This document shows positions 21,340 to 33,000 of a stretch of DNA of 64,000 bases, piece after piece. Where the stretch lies: positions 4,351,063-4,415,062 of the forward strand of contig NC_089825.1 of assembly GCF_035046505.1 (NCBI RefSeq), given 5' to 3'. The notes under the pieces were generated by a model that made no database searches, was not told the origin of the DNA, and saw only the letters and a list, made by a program, of their open reading frames with translations. Position 1 is the first letter of the stretch; each line of letters begins with the position of its first letter. Origin of the DNA: Tiliqua scincoides. Lineage: Eukaryota; Chordata; Lepidosauria; Squamata; Scincidae. The translations under genes and the position numbers were made by a program.

Positions 21340-22800
21340 AGATGTGGACCCAGGAAACTACAGGCTGGTCAACCTACCATCTATTCCAGGTAAGATGGAA
21401 TAAAAATAAAACAGAAAATCAAAGATAAAATCTCAAAACACAGAGGCGAACAAGCCTTGCTGAGGGAGAACTAGCCTGGTTTCCGTCAGGGCAAGTTTTG
21501 CCTCAGAGACCTTTTAGAATTCTTTGAAAAGGTCAACAGGCATGTGGATGCAGGAGAACCCGTGGACATTATATATCTGGACTTTCAGAAAGCAATAGAC
21601 ATGGTCCCTCACCAAAGGTTTCTGAGAAGACTCCACAGTCAGGGAATTAGAGGGCAGGTCCTCTCATGGACTGGGAACTGGTTGAAGACCAGGAAACAGA
21701 GAGTGGATGTCAATGGGCAATTTTCACAATGGAGAGCGGTGAAAAGCGTTGTGCCTCAAGGATCTGTCCTGGGACCAGTGCTTTTCAACCTCTTCATAAA
21801 TGACCTGGAGACAGGGTTGAGCAGTGAGGTGGCCACGTTTGTGGATGACAGTAAACTTTAACAAGTGGTAAAGACCAGGAGGGATTGTGAACAGCTCCAG
21901 AAGGATCACTCCAAACTGAGAGAATGGGTTGCAAAATGGCAGATGTGTTTCAGTGTAAACTAACGCGCATTGAGGCAAAAAACCAAAACTTCACATATAG
22001 GCGAATGGTTTCTGAGCTGTCTGTAACAGCTCAGAAGAGAGATCTGGGGGCACTGGTGCACAGCTTGATGAAAGTCTCGACTCAGTGTGTGGCGGCAGAA
22101 GGCCAATTCCATGCTCAGAGTAATTAAGAAGGGGATTGAGAATAAAACAGCCAATATTATTATGCCATTGTACAAATTGATAGTATGGCCACACCTGGAG
22201 TATTGTGTCCTGCTCTGGTTGAAAAATCTCAAAAAGGATATAGCAGAACTAGAAAAGATGCCAAAGAGAGCGACCAAAAAGTTTACTGTGCTGGCGCACC
22301 TCCCTTATAAGGAAAGCCCACAGCGTTTGGGTCGCTTCAGTCTAAAAAAAGTCACCTGAGGGGGAACATGATTGAGACATACAAAAATATGCAGGGGATG
22401 AATAGAGAGATGTTCTCTTCCCTCACACAGCACCACAACCAGGTGACAGTCACTAAAACGGAGTGTTGGGAGAGGCAGGACAGACAAAAGAAAATATATC
22501 TTTACCCAGTGCGTAATTAGTCTGTGGAAGTTCTTGGCACACAATGTGGTGATAGCATCTGGCCTGAGTGTCTTTAAAGGGCGACGGGACAGATTTCTAG
22601 AAGAAAAGTCTATCACAGGTTATAAGCCATGATTGGTTTGTACAACCTATGGGTTTTCGAAATAGGCTACTTCAGAAGACTAGGTGCAAAGGAGTGGCAA
22701 CAGGGCGCAGGTATCTTGTCGTCTTGTGTGCTCCCTGGTGGGCCACTGGGAGAGACAGGAAGCTGGACTAGATGATCCAGCAGGCCTCTTCCTATGTGCT
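21340..22800 (+). mobile_element. CR1 LINE reverse-transcriptase remnant to 3' end
   Basis: Encodes DPGNYRLVN-like sequence, IIYLDFQKAIDMVPHQRFL, PQGSVLGPVLFNLFINDLE and an eroded FVDDS in place of FADD. It continues to the C-terminus and the CR1 3' end near 22800. Many frame breaks; old copy. Confidence 0.85.
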
Positions 22801-24010
22801 CTGCAGCTGGTGCTCTCCCTGCAGGGCACCAACCTGGACACCCTCCTCCTGCAGCCAGGCCTCCCCTTGCTGTCTCATCCAGGTCTTTGGTGCAAGACCC
22901 CAGGTGCCACCCTGGCTGCAGCAGGGGCAGCACAGTCCTCCAATACTGTTCCTCTGTGCACAGTAGAGTGAATGTCTCTGTGGCTTAATGGCAAGTTAAG
23001 CCTCCTTCTGCCATGTGTATGCACATTGGCGTGCCAACTAGGGTATCATCATGCCACATCTCAAGGACATGGTGTCTTCTCATTCCTGACCTATTTTTAG
23101 ACCTGCTGAGCCACCTCTCTGCTTGTAAGACAGGAGTGGGGGGGGAGAGAGAAACCTGGCTGCACAGGCAGAAGGTCTCTGGTCATCCCCCCCAGGGACA
23201 AGCTTCCCTCAGCCAGAGCAGACCAGGAGCACCAGCAGCCCAACCCAGCAGGTGGCCAAGTCATTTTGCCGGGGGTGGGGGTGGTCCAGAAATTAACAAC
23301 TTTCCAGGCAGGGTACATCCACCCAGGGGTGGGGCTGAGGAAAGTCAGGGCTGCGCAAAGGCAGTAAAGGAACAGAGGTCTGTGGCTGCCTTGGGGGAAA
23401 TGGCAGACTGCCCCAGCTGAAGCCTGTTGCAAACCCTGCTGGCCAAGGCCCTGCACAGGAGCATGCCAGGAGAAGCAGCAGCAACCAGAGAAAGAGCCTC
23501 CTCCTCTCTGCAGGACTTGCTATCTGTACCAGTCTCTGGGGCAGGGACAACCCCTGCAAAACACAGAGGTAAGATGCCTGCATAGGGCAGCCCAATCCAC
23601 AGGGCCTGGGCCTGCCCCCCACCCCAAGAACTGCTCTCCCCAGCAGCTCCGCAGGACCCAGCCCAGGGCAGCTTATCCCACCCCCTCCCTGTGTACTGTT
23701 GCCAACAGTCACTGCATGACTAGCTGACCAAAGCAAAGCACACATCCACCATGGGGTGGGGGAGGGGGAGGGGGAGGGGTGGCCTTTGACTCAAGGCTCT
23801 GGTGGGTAGACAGGCTGCAACGGGCTCTCTGGGCAGGCCTCTCAGTACTTCTCAGCTGGGGGTCAGGCATACTTCTTGGGCTCCACGACTCACACCTGGA
23901 TACAAAAAAAGCAGCTGCACTGAAAAGCTGGTGCTCTGAATGCCTCCTCCTTGGGTGATGATTGGGAGGTCATGTCACATGCATGATCAACAGGTCTCTC
24001 GCCATCCTGG
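22800..24010. other. No gene recognised
   Basis: Unique-looking GC-rich sequence with a G-rich simple stretch (ggggagggggagggg) near 23760. No splice-bounded coding exon was recognised on either strand. Confidence 0.5.
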
Positions 24011-24440
24011 GGTGAGCCTGTGCATCGGAACTCCCCCAGCCCCAAATGCTGTAGCCTTTCCTTATAAGGGAGGCGCCCCAGCCCAGTAATAGTTTTGGTC
24101 ACTCTCTTCTGCACCTTTTCCATTTCCACTATATCCTTTCTGAGACGTGGCAACCAGCACCAGATACAATACCCCAGGCGTAGCCTTACTATTGATTTGT
24201 ACAGTGGCATTATAATGTTAGCTGTTTTACTCTCAATACCTTTTCTACTTATCCCAACAATAGAATTAGCCTTCTTAACTGCCACTGCGCACTGGGTTGA
24301 CTCTCTCATTGAGCTGTCCACCAGCACCCCAAGATCCCTCTCCTGATCTGTCTCAGACAGCTCAAAACCCATTAGCCCGTATGTGGTTTTGATTTTTTTG
24401 CCCCAATGTGCATTACCTTACACTTAATTACTACTTTACT
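24010..24440 (-). mobile_element. CR1 LINE fragment (RT C-terminus), minus strand
   Basis: On the minus strand it encodes GFELSETDQERDLGVLVDSS, ANIIMPLYKSIVR and [20 protein letters not shown], the region after the RT core of CR1. Both ends are truncated. Confidence 0.85.
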
Positions 24441-24589
24441 ATTACCTTACTACCTTACACAAGACTGTGCATCCTTGGCTGGACTGGGGTGGGGATTGTG
24501 CAGAAAGGCCTTTCCCCTCTCCAGGCAGCTGTAGTGGAATGGGACCTGTGACGGGGAGGACTCTCCTGGCAGGTGGGGTTTGGAATGCT

Positions 24590-24720
24590 CTTGGTCGCTC
24601 CCATCTGGACTCCAACATTCTGTATGGAGGGGTGTTCTGCCACTGAGCTACAATCCCCCCCATCCGGGTCTGTACCAAATACTTTTCCCCCCACAGAAAG
24701 ACATTCAGAGTGAAGAATGT
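24590..24720 (-). repeat. tRNA-derived SINE-like fragment
   Basis: On the minus strand 'gggattgtagctcagtggcag' looks like a tRNA-type A box (TAGCTCAGTGG) and is followed by 'aacattctgtatgg'-type sequence. It lacks a full B box and cloverleaf, so it is a SINE relic rather than a tRNA gene. Confidence 0.4.
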
Positions 24721-25259
24721 CTCCTCTGACAGCCCTGTCACCTCTCCCTCCAGAACTTTAGCAGCAAGGAGAATCTTGTTTTTGAGAGAATGGGCAGAAT
24801 ATGAAGGGCTGCAGTTGCTGCAGGGCCAGCCCCATTTGAGGCCAGTGCCCAGCCCTGTGCAGGGTATGCGCGTGAGAAAGAGAAGCAATCATGATGGTCA
24901 GCAAGAGCCCACCTGTTCAGCAGAGCAGCATTCACACAACACTGCCCCACCACTGACAGGTCAGAGGGGTGAGGGGCCAGTCGGGAGGGCTGGATCCTGG
25001 GGGAAGACTGCTGCAGGCATGCATGTTGGCGTTTCATGCTGCAGTCATGGACTGGTGGACATGCATTTGCATGTTCCCCTCTCATTACTGCTGCTGGAGT
25101 TAGAACGCATGGCTTGGGGGTGGAAACGTCGTCCTTTTCCCACAAAACCCTGCCCAGTGCAAACAATTCCTGCAGCATCCCTGCCTAGAAGCCTCCAAGG
25201 GAGAACTCACTGCTGGCCCATTTTTCCATGGGAAATGCCTGGCGAGTGTATAGGATAAA

Positions 25260-26400
25260 CAGATGCCCTCCCCACCAGGCGCGCAGCGCGGAGACACACA
25301 GTCCCCAAGCCCCATGCCTGGCAAAAGCGGTGCAGCCACAGCCAAGCAAGCCGCGAACAGGGCTCCGGAAAGGGGGAGCTGCGGCGTCCAGGCAGGCCTG
25401 TGGCGATGGGGCCGGGCAAGGGCAGGGGCCTGAAAGGCCCTCGCCGCCAGGCAGGCCCCTTCCTGAGAGGAGGCTGCCCTCCAAGGCAGAGAGTCGGGCT
25501 CCTGCGCCAGCGCCACCAAACAAGCCCCCCGTCAGAGGGGCGGTGGCAATTTGGGGCACGTCCACAGACACGCTCAAGCCACATCGAGCAGCCTGGACCA
25601 CCAGCGCTCGAGGCTGCGACTGTCCAGGGGCGCTGTCGCTCTCCGCCCCGGCAGGCAAGCGGTGTCCGCAGGGACCCGAAGGGGCCGCGGCTGCCTTCCA
25701 GCTCCACTGTTCTCGCTGAGCAGTACCCTCCGCGGCAGGGCTGCGCTGCGCTCCAGACCCGGAGGCCCAGGAGGGGCTGGCGGCGGCTAAAGAGCCGCGC
25801 GGGGGGGCGATGCCCGTGCAGCTCCCGGCCCCGCCCCCTCCTGCGCGCCTGCCGAGCGCCGCCAGCCTGCAAATCCGGCCGCTGGGGCCGCGCTCCCCGC
25901 CCCGCGCCGGCTTCGGAGCTCTCGCTCTGCGGCCCCGACCCGCTTCCCGCAGCGCCCGCCGATCCCTGCCCGCTGGCAACCCCGAGGGAGGCGTGGCCGA
26001 CAGGACCAGGGCCGCCGGCCCGCTCCGAGCACCCCGCAGCTGGTGGCAAGGAGTTCCGCGGACCGCAGCGCTCCGCGTCAAGCGGCACCGGCCCGCTCCG
26101 GAACCCCTCTAGCGCTCCCAGCCAGGCTTTGTGGTGGCCGCCCAGCCTCGCCTCGCCCCCGTGCCGCGCAGGCAGGACGACCGGCGAGGGCCGGCACTCG
26201 CGCCCCGCCCCGCCCTACCTGCCTCACGAGGGGGAGACGCTGCGCCGCGCCCTGCCGGCCTGCAAAGGCGCCCCTCCCTCCTTCGCCCGGCTCGGAGGCC
26301 GCCTCCGGCCCCAGCGAGGGCGGGGTCAGGAACAGCATGCGGCTGCTTTAAGAGCAGCCCCGCCCCTCACCCAAAGCACGCCGGAAGCTGTAGTTCTCCC
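25260..26400. promoter_or_regulatory. Orphan CpG island with ETS-like site, candidate promoter of the KRAB-HARBI1 gene
   Basis: About 1.1 kb of CpG-dense DNA with no recognised coding exon. Near its right edge (26380-26402) stands cgccggaagctgtagttctc: an ETS core (CCGGAAG) next to a sequence resembling the ZNF143-type ACTACAN-TTCCCA motif on the other strand. It is the nearest island upstream of the minus-strand fusion gene, whose first recognised exon is 6 kb away. Open frames through it are compositional. Confidence 0.5.
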
Positions 26401-26433
26401 ACCCTGCCCGCCCCCTCCCAGCAGCCCCACCCA

Positions 26434-29400
26434 CATAAGAACAGCCTCACTGGATCAGGCCATAAGCCCATCTAGTCCACCTTCCTGCATCTCTCAGTGG
26501 CCCACCAAATGCCCCAGGGAGCACACCAGATAACAAGAGACCTCATCCTGGTGCCCTCCCTTGCATCTGGCATTCTGACATAACCCATTTCTAAAATCAG
26601 GAGGTTGCACATACACATCATGGCTTGTACCCCGTAATGGATTTTTCTTCTAGAAACTTGTCCAATCCCCTCTTAAAGGTGTCCAGGTCAGACACCATCA
26701 CCACATCCTGTGGCAAGGAGTTCCACAGACTAACCACACACTGAGTAAAGAAATATTTTCTTTTGTCTGTCCTAACCCTCCCAACACTCAATTTTAGTGG
26801 ATGTCCCCTGTTCTGGTATTATGTGAGAGTGTAAAGAGCATCGCTCTATCCACTCTGTCCGTCCCCTGCATAATTTTGTATGTCTCAATCATGTCCCCCC
26901 TCAGGCACCTCTTTTCTAGGCTAAAGATGTCCAAATGCCGTAGCCTTTCCTCATAAGGAAGATGCTCCAGCCAATCCCCCCATCTTAGTCGCTCTCTTTT
27001 GCACCTTTTCCATTTCCACTATGTCTTTTTTGAGATGCAGTGACCAGAACTAGACACAATACTCCAGGTGTGGCCTTGCCATAGATTTGTACAACGGCAT
27101 TTTAATATTAGCCGTTTTGTTCTCAATACTGTTTCTAATGATCCCCAGCATAGAATTGGCCTTCTTCACTGCTGCCGCACATGGGGTCGACACCTTCATC
27201 GACCTGTCCACCACCACCCCAGGATCTCTCTCCTCATCTGTCACAGACAGCTCAGAATCCATCAGCCTATATGTAAAATTTTGATTTTTTGCCCCAATGT
27301 GCATGACTTTACACTTACTGACATTGAAGCACATCTGCCATTTTGCTGCCCACTCTGCCAGTCTGGAGAGATCCTTCTGGAACTCCTCACAATCAATCCT
27401 GGTCTTCACCACTCGGAAAAGTTTGGTGTCGTCTGCAAACTTAGCCACCTCACTGCTCAACCCTGTCTCCAGGTCATTTATGAAGAGGTTGAAAAGCACC
27501 GGTCCCAGGACAGATTCTTGGGGCTCACCGCTTTTTACCTCTCCATTGTGAAAATTGCCCATTGACACCCACTCTCTGTTCCTTGGTCTTCAACCAGTTC
27601 TCAATCCATGGGAGGATCTGTCCTCTAATTCCCTGACTGTGGAGTTTTTCCAGTAGCCTTTGGTGAGGGACCGTGTCGAATGCCTTCTGAAAGTCCAGAT
27701 ATATAATGTCTACGGGCTCTCCCACTTCCACCTGTCTGTTGACCTTTTCAAAGAATTCTATAAGGTTCGTGAGGCAAGACTTACCCTTACAGAAGCCATG
27801 CTGATTCTCCCTCAGCAAGTCCTGTTCTTCTATGTGTTTTGAGATTCTATCTTTGATGAGGCATTCCACCATCTTACCCGGTATAGATGTAAGGCTGACC
27901 AGCCTATAGTTTCCCGGGTCCCACCTCTTTCCCTTTTTAAACATAGGCGTGACATTTGCTATTCTCCAATCTTCTGGCTCCATGGCCATTTTGAGGTACA
28001 AGTTGCATATTTTAGACAAGATATCAGCAACTTCATTCTTCAATTCCTTAATAACTCTTGGGTGGATGCCATCAGGGCCGGGTGTCTTACTGATCTTTAA
28101 TTTATCAATGAGGTCTGAAACATCTTCTCTTTTAACCTATATCTGACTTAATTCCTTGGTCATGAGGGGCCGTTCGGGCAGTGGTATCTGCTGGATGTCT
28201 TCTGCCGTGAAGACAGATGCAAAGAACTCATTCAATTTCTCTGCCATCTCTAAATCTCCTTTTATCTCCCCTTTCCCTCCCTCACCATCCAGAGGGCCAA
28301 CCGCTTCTCTGGCAGGTTTCCTGCTTCTAACATATTTGAAGAAGCTTTTATTATTCCCCTTAATGTTGCTGGCCATGTGTTCCTCATAGTCTTGCTTGGC
28401 CTCCCGTATCACCTTCTTACATTTCTTTTCCCACAGTTTATGTTCCTTTTTATTCTCCTCATTAGGGCAAGACTTCCATTTACGGAAGGAAGCTTCCTTG
28501 CCCTTCACAGCCTCTCTAACTTGGCTCGTTAGCCATGCGGGCACCCTCCTGGACTTAGTGAAGCCCTTCTTTCTTTGTGGTATACACCTCTGCTGGGCAT
28601 CTATTACTGTTGTTTTAAGCAGCCTCCATGCACGCTGGAGGGATTGGACTCTTTTTACCTTTCCTTTTAACCTCCTTCTAACCAGCCTCCTCATTTGAGG
28701 GAAGTCCGCCCGTCGGAAGTCAAGGGTTTTTGTGAGAGATCTGCCCGGTATTCTTCCCCCGACGTGCATGTCGAAACGGATCGCAGCATGATCACTGTTC
28801 CCCAATGGCTCTGTACCACTGACATCTCTAACCAGGTCCTGTGTACCGCACAATATTAAATCCAGAGTCACCTGTCCTCTGGTGGGCTCCATGAGTAGCT
28901 GCTCTAAGGCACAGCATGTCAAGGAATCCGGTCTCCTTCTTGTGACCAGAACACAAATTGACCCAGTCTATATGAGGATAATTGAAGTCCCCCATGCTTA
29001 CAACCCTGTCCCTCCTTGTCACCTCCCTGATCTGTTTCCTCATTTCAAGGTTCCCTTTCGATTTCTGGTCTGGAGAACAATAGTACGCCCCCACTATTAC
29101 ATCACTCCTCAGGCCTGGTAATTTAACCCACAGAGATTCTACGGTGGTGTTGGACCCACCTTCAATGTCTACTCTGCCGGATTCTATCCCTTCCTTAACA
29201 TAAATGGCCACCCCACCTCCAACACGCCCCTCCCTGTTCCTCCTGTAGAGTTTATAGCCTGGGATTGCGGTATCCCACTGATTCTCCGCATTCCACCAGG
29301 TTTCCATTATGCGCACTATGTCAATGTTTTCCCTTGTCACCAGACATTCCAGTTCTCCCATCTTTGTTCGGAGAGTTTGGGCATTCGCATAAAAGCATTT

Positions 29401-29963
29401 GTACATGGAATGCCCCAGGATGGGCTGCTCATTAGCTCCTTTGTCCGTGCATCCTCTCACTGTGCCAAACCGTCTATCACATCCCATCACGCTACCATTC
29501 CCAATTTCTTCTCCTACTCTGCCTTTGTCTTGTTGATCTCTAACCACCCCATCCTTGTCCTATAGGGATAAGGAGTCCCGAACCGGATGCCCCTCGGCTC
29601 CTGGCAGCCTTCCCCCAAGGATCAGTTTAAAAGCTGCTCTGCCACCTTTTTAATGTTACGCGCCAGCAGTCTGGTTCCATTCTGGTTCAAGTGAAGCCCA
29701 TCCCTCTTGTACAGGCCCCACTTGTCCCAAAACGTTCCCCACTGCCTAACGAACCTAAACCCCTCCCCCCTACACCACCGTCTCATCCACGCATTGAGAC
29801 CCCTGATCTCCACCTGCCTAGCTGGCCCAGCGCATGGAACAGGTAGCACTTCCGAGAACGCTACCTTTGAGGTCCTGGCTTTCAGCTTCCTACCTAAAAG
29901 CCTAAATTTGGCCTCCAGGACCTCCCTGCTACACTTGCCCACAGAGCAACAGGAGACGCGCAC
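26434..29963 (-). mobile_element. Near-complete CR1 LINE (part of ORF1 plus ORF2), minus strand
   Basis: The longest CR1 here, about 3.5 kb. From its 5' side it holds the end of ORF1 with an esterase-like tail (DGLHLNQNGTRLLARN, 29963-29622). ORF2 follows: an endonuclease (YANAQTLRTKMGELE, GDFNYPHIDWVN, GLNSDHAAIRFD-like) and a reverse transcriptase (DPGNYRLVSLTSIPGKMVE, YLDFQKAFDTVPHQRLL, KFADDTKLFRVV). The 3' end reads cacataagaacagcctcact at 26434 on the plus strand. ORF2 is in at least three open segments (29547-28828, 28922-28137, 28043-27525, 27568-27050), so it carries a few frame breaks and is inactive. It ends next to the ABCB8 poly(A) signal. Confidence 0.9.
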
Positions 29964-29974
29964 CGACGAGACCG

Positions 29975-29980
29975 TTTATT
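29975..29980 (-). terminator. ABCB8: Poly(A) signal AATAAA of ABCB8
   Basis: AATAAA on the minus strand (cactcaataaacgg) lies only 31 nt after the ABCB8 stop codon. The CR1 begins within about 12 bp beyond it. Confidence 0.75.
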
Positions 29981-30011
29981 GAGTGTGCGCATGCGCACTC
30001 GGGGACTCTCC

Positions 30012-33000
30012 TCAGGCCGCCTCCATGCTCTGGCGCCGCACCAGCTCTGCGTAGGCACCGCCACGCTGCAGCAGTTCCGCGTGAGTCCCAGCCTGCAGGG
30101 AGAGTGAGGGAGGGTCGGTGCGGCCGGGAGGGGGGGGCGCAAGAGCAGCCCCGCCTGGCCAGGCGCCTGCGGGCTCTGCGCAGTGAGTCCCTCGCCCGAC
30201 AGCAGCTCCCGCCGCTCAAGCCTTGCGAGCACACGGCAGGTGGAGCGGGTGGCCAGGCCACGCCCTCGCACTCCCTGCGCCTTGCCTGCACTGCAGTTGC
30301 TCTGGCACAGCCAGGCCTGCAGGAAGCTCGGCACAGGCCATGGCCAACTCGTTCCCTGGCTGCTGCCCGTCCCCACGGTGCACCGCAACTGGGCCCCGCT
30401 CAGATGCCTTCACTACTGCACAGCCCCACGAAGGTGCCAGTCTGCGCTGGGGCTTTGGTCACACGCCCCTTGGAGCCTCACCTCGGCCACGCGGCCCTTG
30501 GCCAGCACCACGATGAGGTCAGCCCCCTGCACAGTGCTGAGGCGATGTGCGATGACCAGCACAGTGCGGCCAGCCATTGCCCGGTCCAGCGCTTCCTGTA
30601 CCACCCGCTCCGACTCGGAATCCAGGGCACTCGTGGCCTCATCCAGGATCAACACTGTGGGGTCCTTGATGAGCGCCCGGGCAATGGCGACCCGTTGCTT
30701 CTGCCCTCCGGACAAGGTCACCCCACGCTCGCCTGGGAGGGGAGAACAGAAGAGTCTGCAGAGAGGAGCCTCGCACCCACAAGTCTTATCCAGCCACACC
30801 TCTCCCTTCGCACAACTGTACAAGCCAAGGTGTGTGCCTGCACCATAGTGATCAGAAAGACTCGGAAGCCTGGCATTGTGGATGTGGTAACACCAAATCT
30901 GGTAGTCAGCATACATGTGGGGCGGGCACGCCTTGCTGGGTTTGCTAGCACGTGACCGTGGGTAACAGGAGGTTTGAGGGGCTGAAGAGAGGAACATTGA
31001 GCCCACAGTATCCCATACAACAATGATCTTCAACCTTCATTGTGCCACAACCTCAAATAAATTGGGGCCCTACAACTGATTCTGCTCCTCCTCCTCCCCA
31101 TAAGGTAGCAAGGTTGGCCTTAGGAGCTGAGGGACAAGACAGCAAGGAAAGACTGCAGAATTATATCAAGAATTCAGTTTTAAGAAGGCAGCACCACGAT
31201 ACAATGATTGGATCCAAGCCAAACTTTGAAAGGTTGCTGTGACCCCCCCCCCCATGAGACTAACCCCATTTGGGTCACAATCCACTGGATGCATTCTAAC
31301 ATAGCCACGCCACAAGCAGAACCAAGTCTAGTTCAGGTTAGGTTTTTGCTGCTTTCTCATTGCTTCTAAATTCAAGGGCCTGTTTTTGTCCATTTATGGT
31401 TTTTCCCACCCCAACTCTTGCCTGCCTTTTTTAAAGGCTTGTTATTTTTGCAAGTCATTTAGTCCTTCCTTTCTGCCCAGAGCAAAGGGCAGAAAGTGTA
31501 TGAAAGAAAGGGTTATGTCATCTCCAGAGGGGTTCCAATGAGGTTCCAAAGGGGTTCCAGCGCAAAAATATTTCTTTACTCAGCGCGTGGTCGGTCTGTG
31601 GAACTCCTTGCCACAGGATGTGGTGCTGGCGTCTAGCCTAGACGCCTTTAAAAGGGGATTGGACGAGTTTCTGGAGGAAAAATCCATTATGGGATACAAG
31701 CCATGATGTGTATGCGCAACCTCCTGATTTTAGGAATGGGTTAAGTCAGAATGCCAGATGTAGGGGAGAGCACCAGGATGAGGTCTCTTGTTATCTGGTG
31801 TGCTCCCTGGGGCATTTGGTGGGCCGCTGTGAGATACAGGAAGCTGGACTAGATGGGCCTATGGCCTGATCCAGTGGGGCTGTTCTTATGTTCTTATGTA
31901 GGACTCAAGATACTTATTTTGTAAGACTTGGAGAAAGAGGGAAAGATTTAGATTGGGCTATAATGTTGGTGGGACATCAAAAACTGACTTCTCTCTACTG
32001 TTCTGTTTTTCATGCTGTACGCTCTGTGATTATTCTCCATTCATTTACATTATTGCTGACTGCTGTTACAATATCTTTTTACTAGATTATTTATGTATTT
32101 TATTAAGGTTTTGTGTTATACTATTGTAAAGTGCTTTGATCTTTTTTAGTTAACATGTCAAAGGGGAAAACCAGTTGCTCCCACTGGATGAAGTCCCTCA
32201 ACACCAGCTGCCTGTGGCAGAGACCACAAGGGGAATGATGAGGCCTGGGGGCAGGGGGCAAGGGAGAGTGCCTCCTTTTGAAGTCCCAATGGCCCCCTCC
32301 TCATCCATACTCACCCACAACAGTGTTGTAGCCATCTGGAAAGGTGCAGATAAAGCTGTCTGCATTGGCGAGGTGAGCAGCAGCATAGACTTCAGCATCT
32401 GATGCAGAAGGTTTGCCAAAGCGGATGTTCTCCATGATGGTGGTACTGAACAGCACCGGCTCCTGACATGGGAAAAGAAGTTCAGAATGGGGGAGAAGAC
32501 TAGGCTCCTGCTGGCAAGGCTGCCTGTCTTTCCTCACTCCAACACGAAATCCTCTCAGAAGCACACCCCTGGTCTCTTGTGGTCAAAACCAGCACTGTTT
32601 TGTTAAGTTGGATTTAAGCTCCCAGTCGGTCTATCTGACCACAGCAGATCAGACGAGGCTGCAAGGGAGCTCGCAAGAGGATGCACAAGGCAGCCATTGC
32701 CAATATGGAGCAGTCCCAGCTTACTGCAGCTTAATGTGGAGGTTCTATTTCCAGATAGCACAACTACTAGTCACAGACCATTCATCTGAATGTGGATACA
32801 GGCCACTCTTTCAATAGCAGACAGCCAGATTACTGCACCTGCAGCAGCTGGTTTGCAAGATTAATTCCACATTCCTGCAAAAGCAGTTTCCTGCTTGTGT
32901 TGCAGCCTGCTGCCAGTCTGCTGTGCTGGCCAACAGAGATAATCCTTCTCTGCATCATTTCATGGTGTTACAGCCCTCCAACCAGCTCTCCTCTCAGACC

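Noticed and set aside
24590-24720. tRNA gene on the minus strand
   Set aside because: It has an A-box-like TAGCTCAGTGG but no B box, anticodon arm or acceptor pairing; a SINE relic is more likely.
25185-26533. Several 290-380-codon open frames on both strands
   Set aside because: They overlap each other in a CpG island, show arginine/proline/alanine-rich composition and no recognisable domain; they are compositional.
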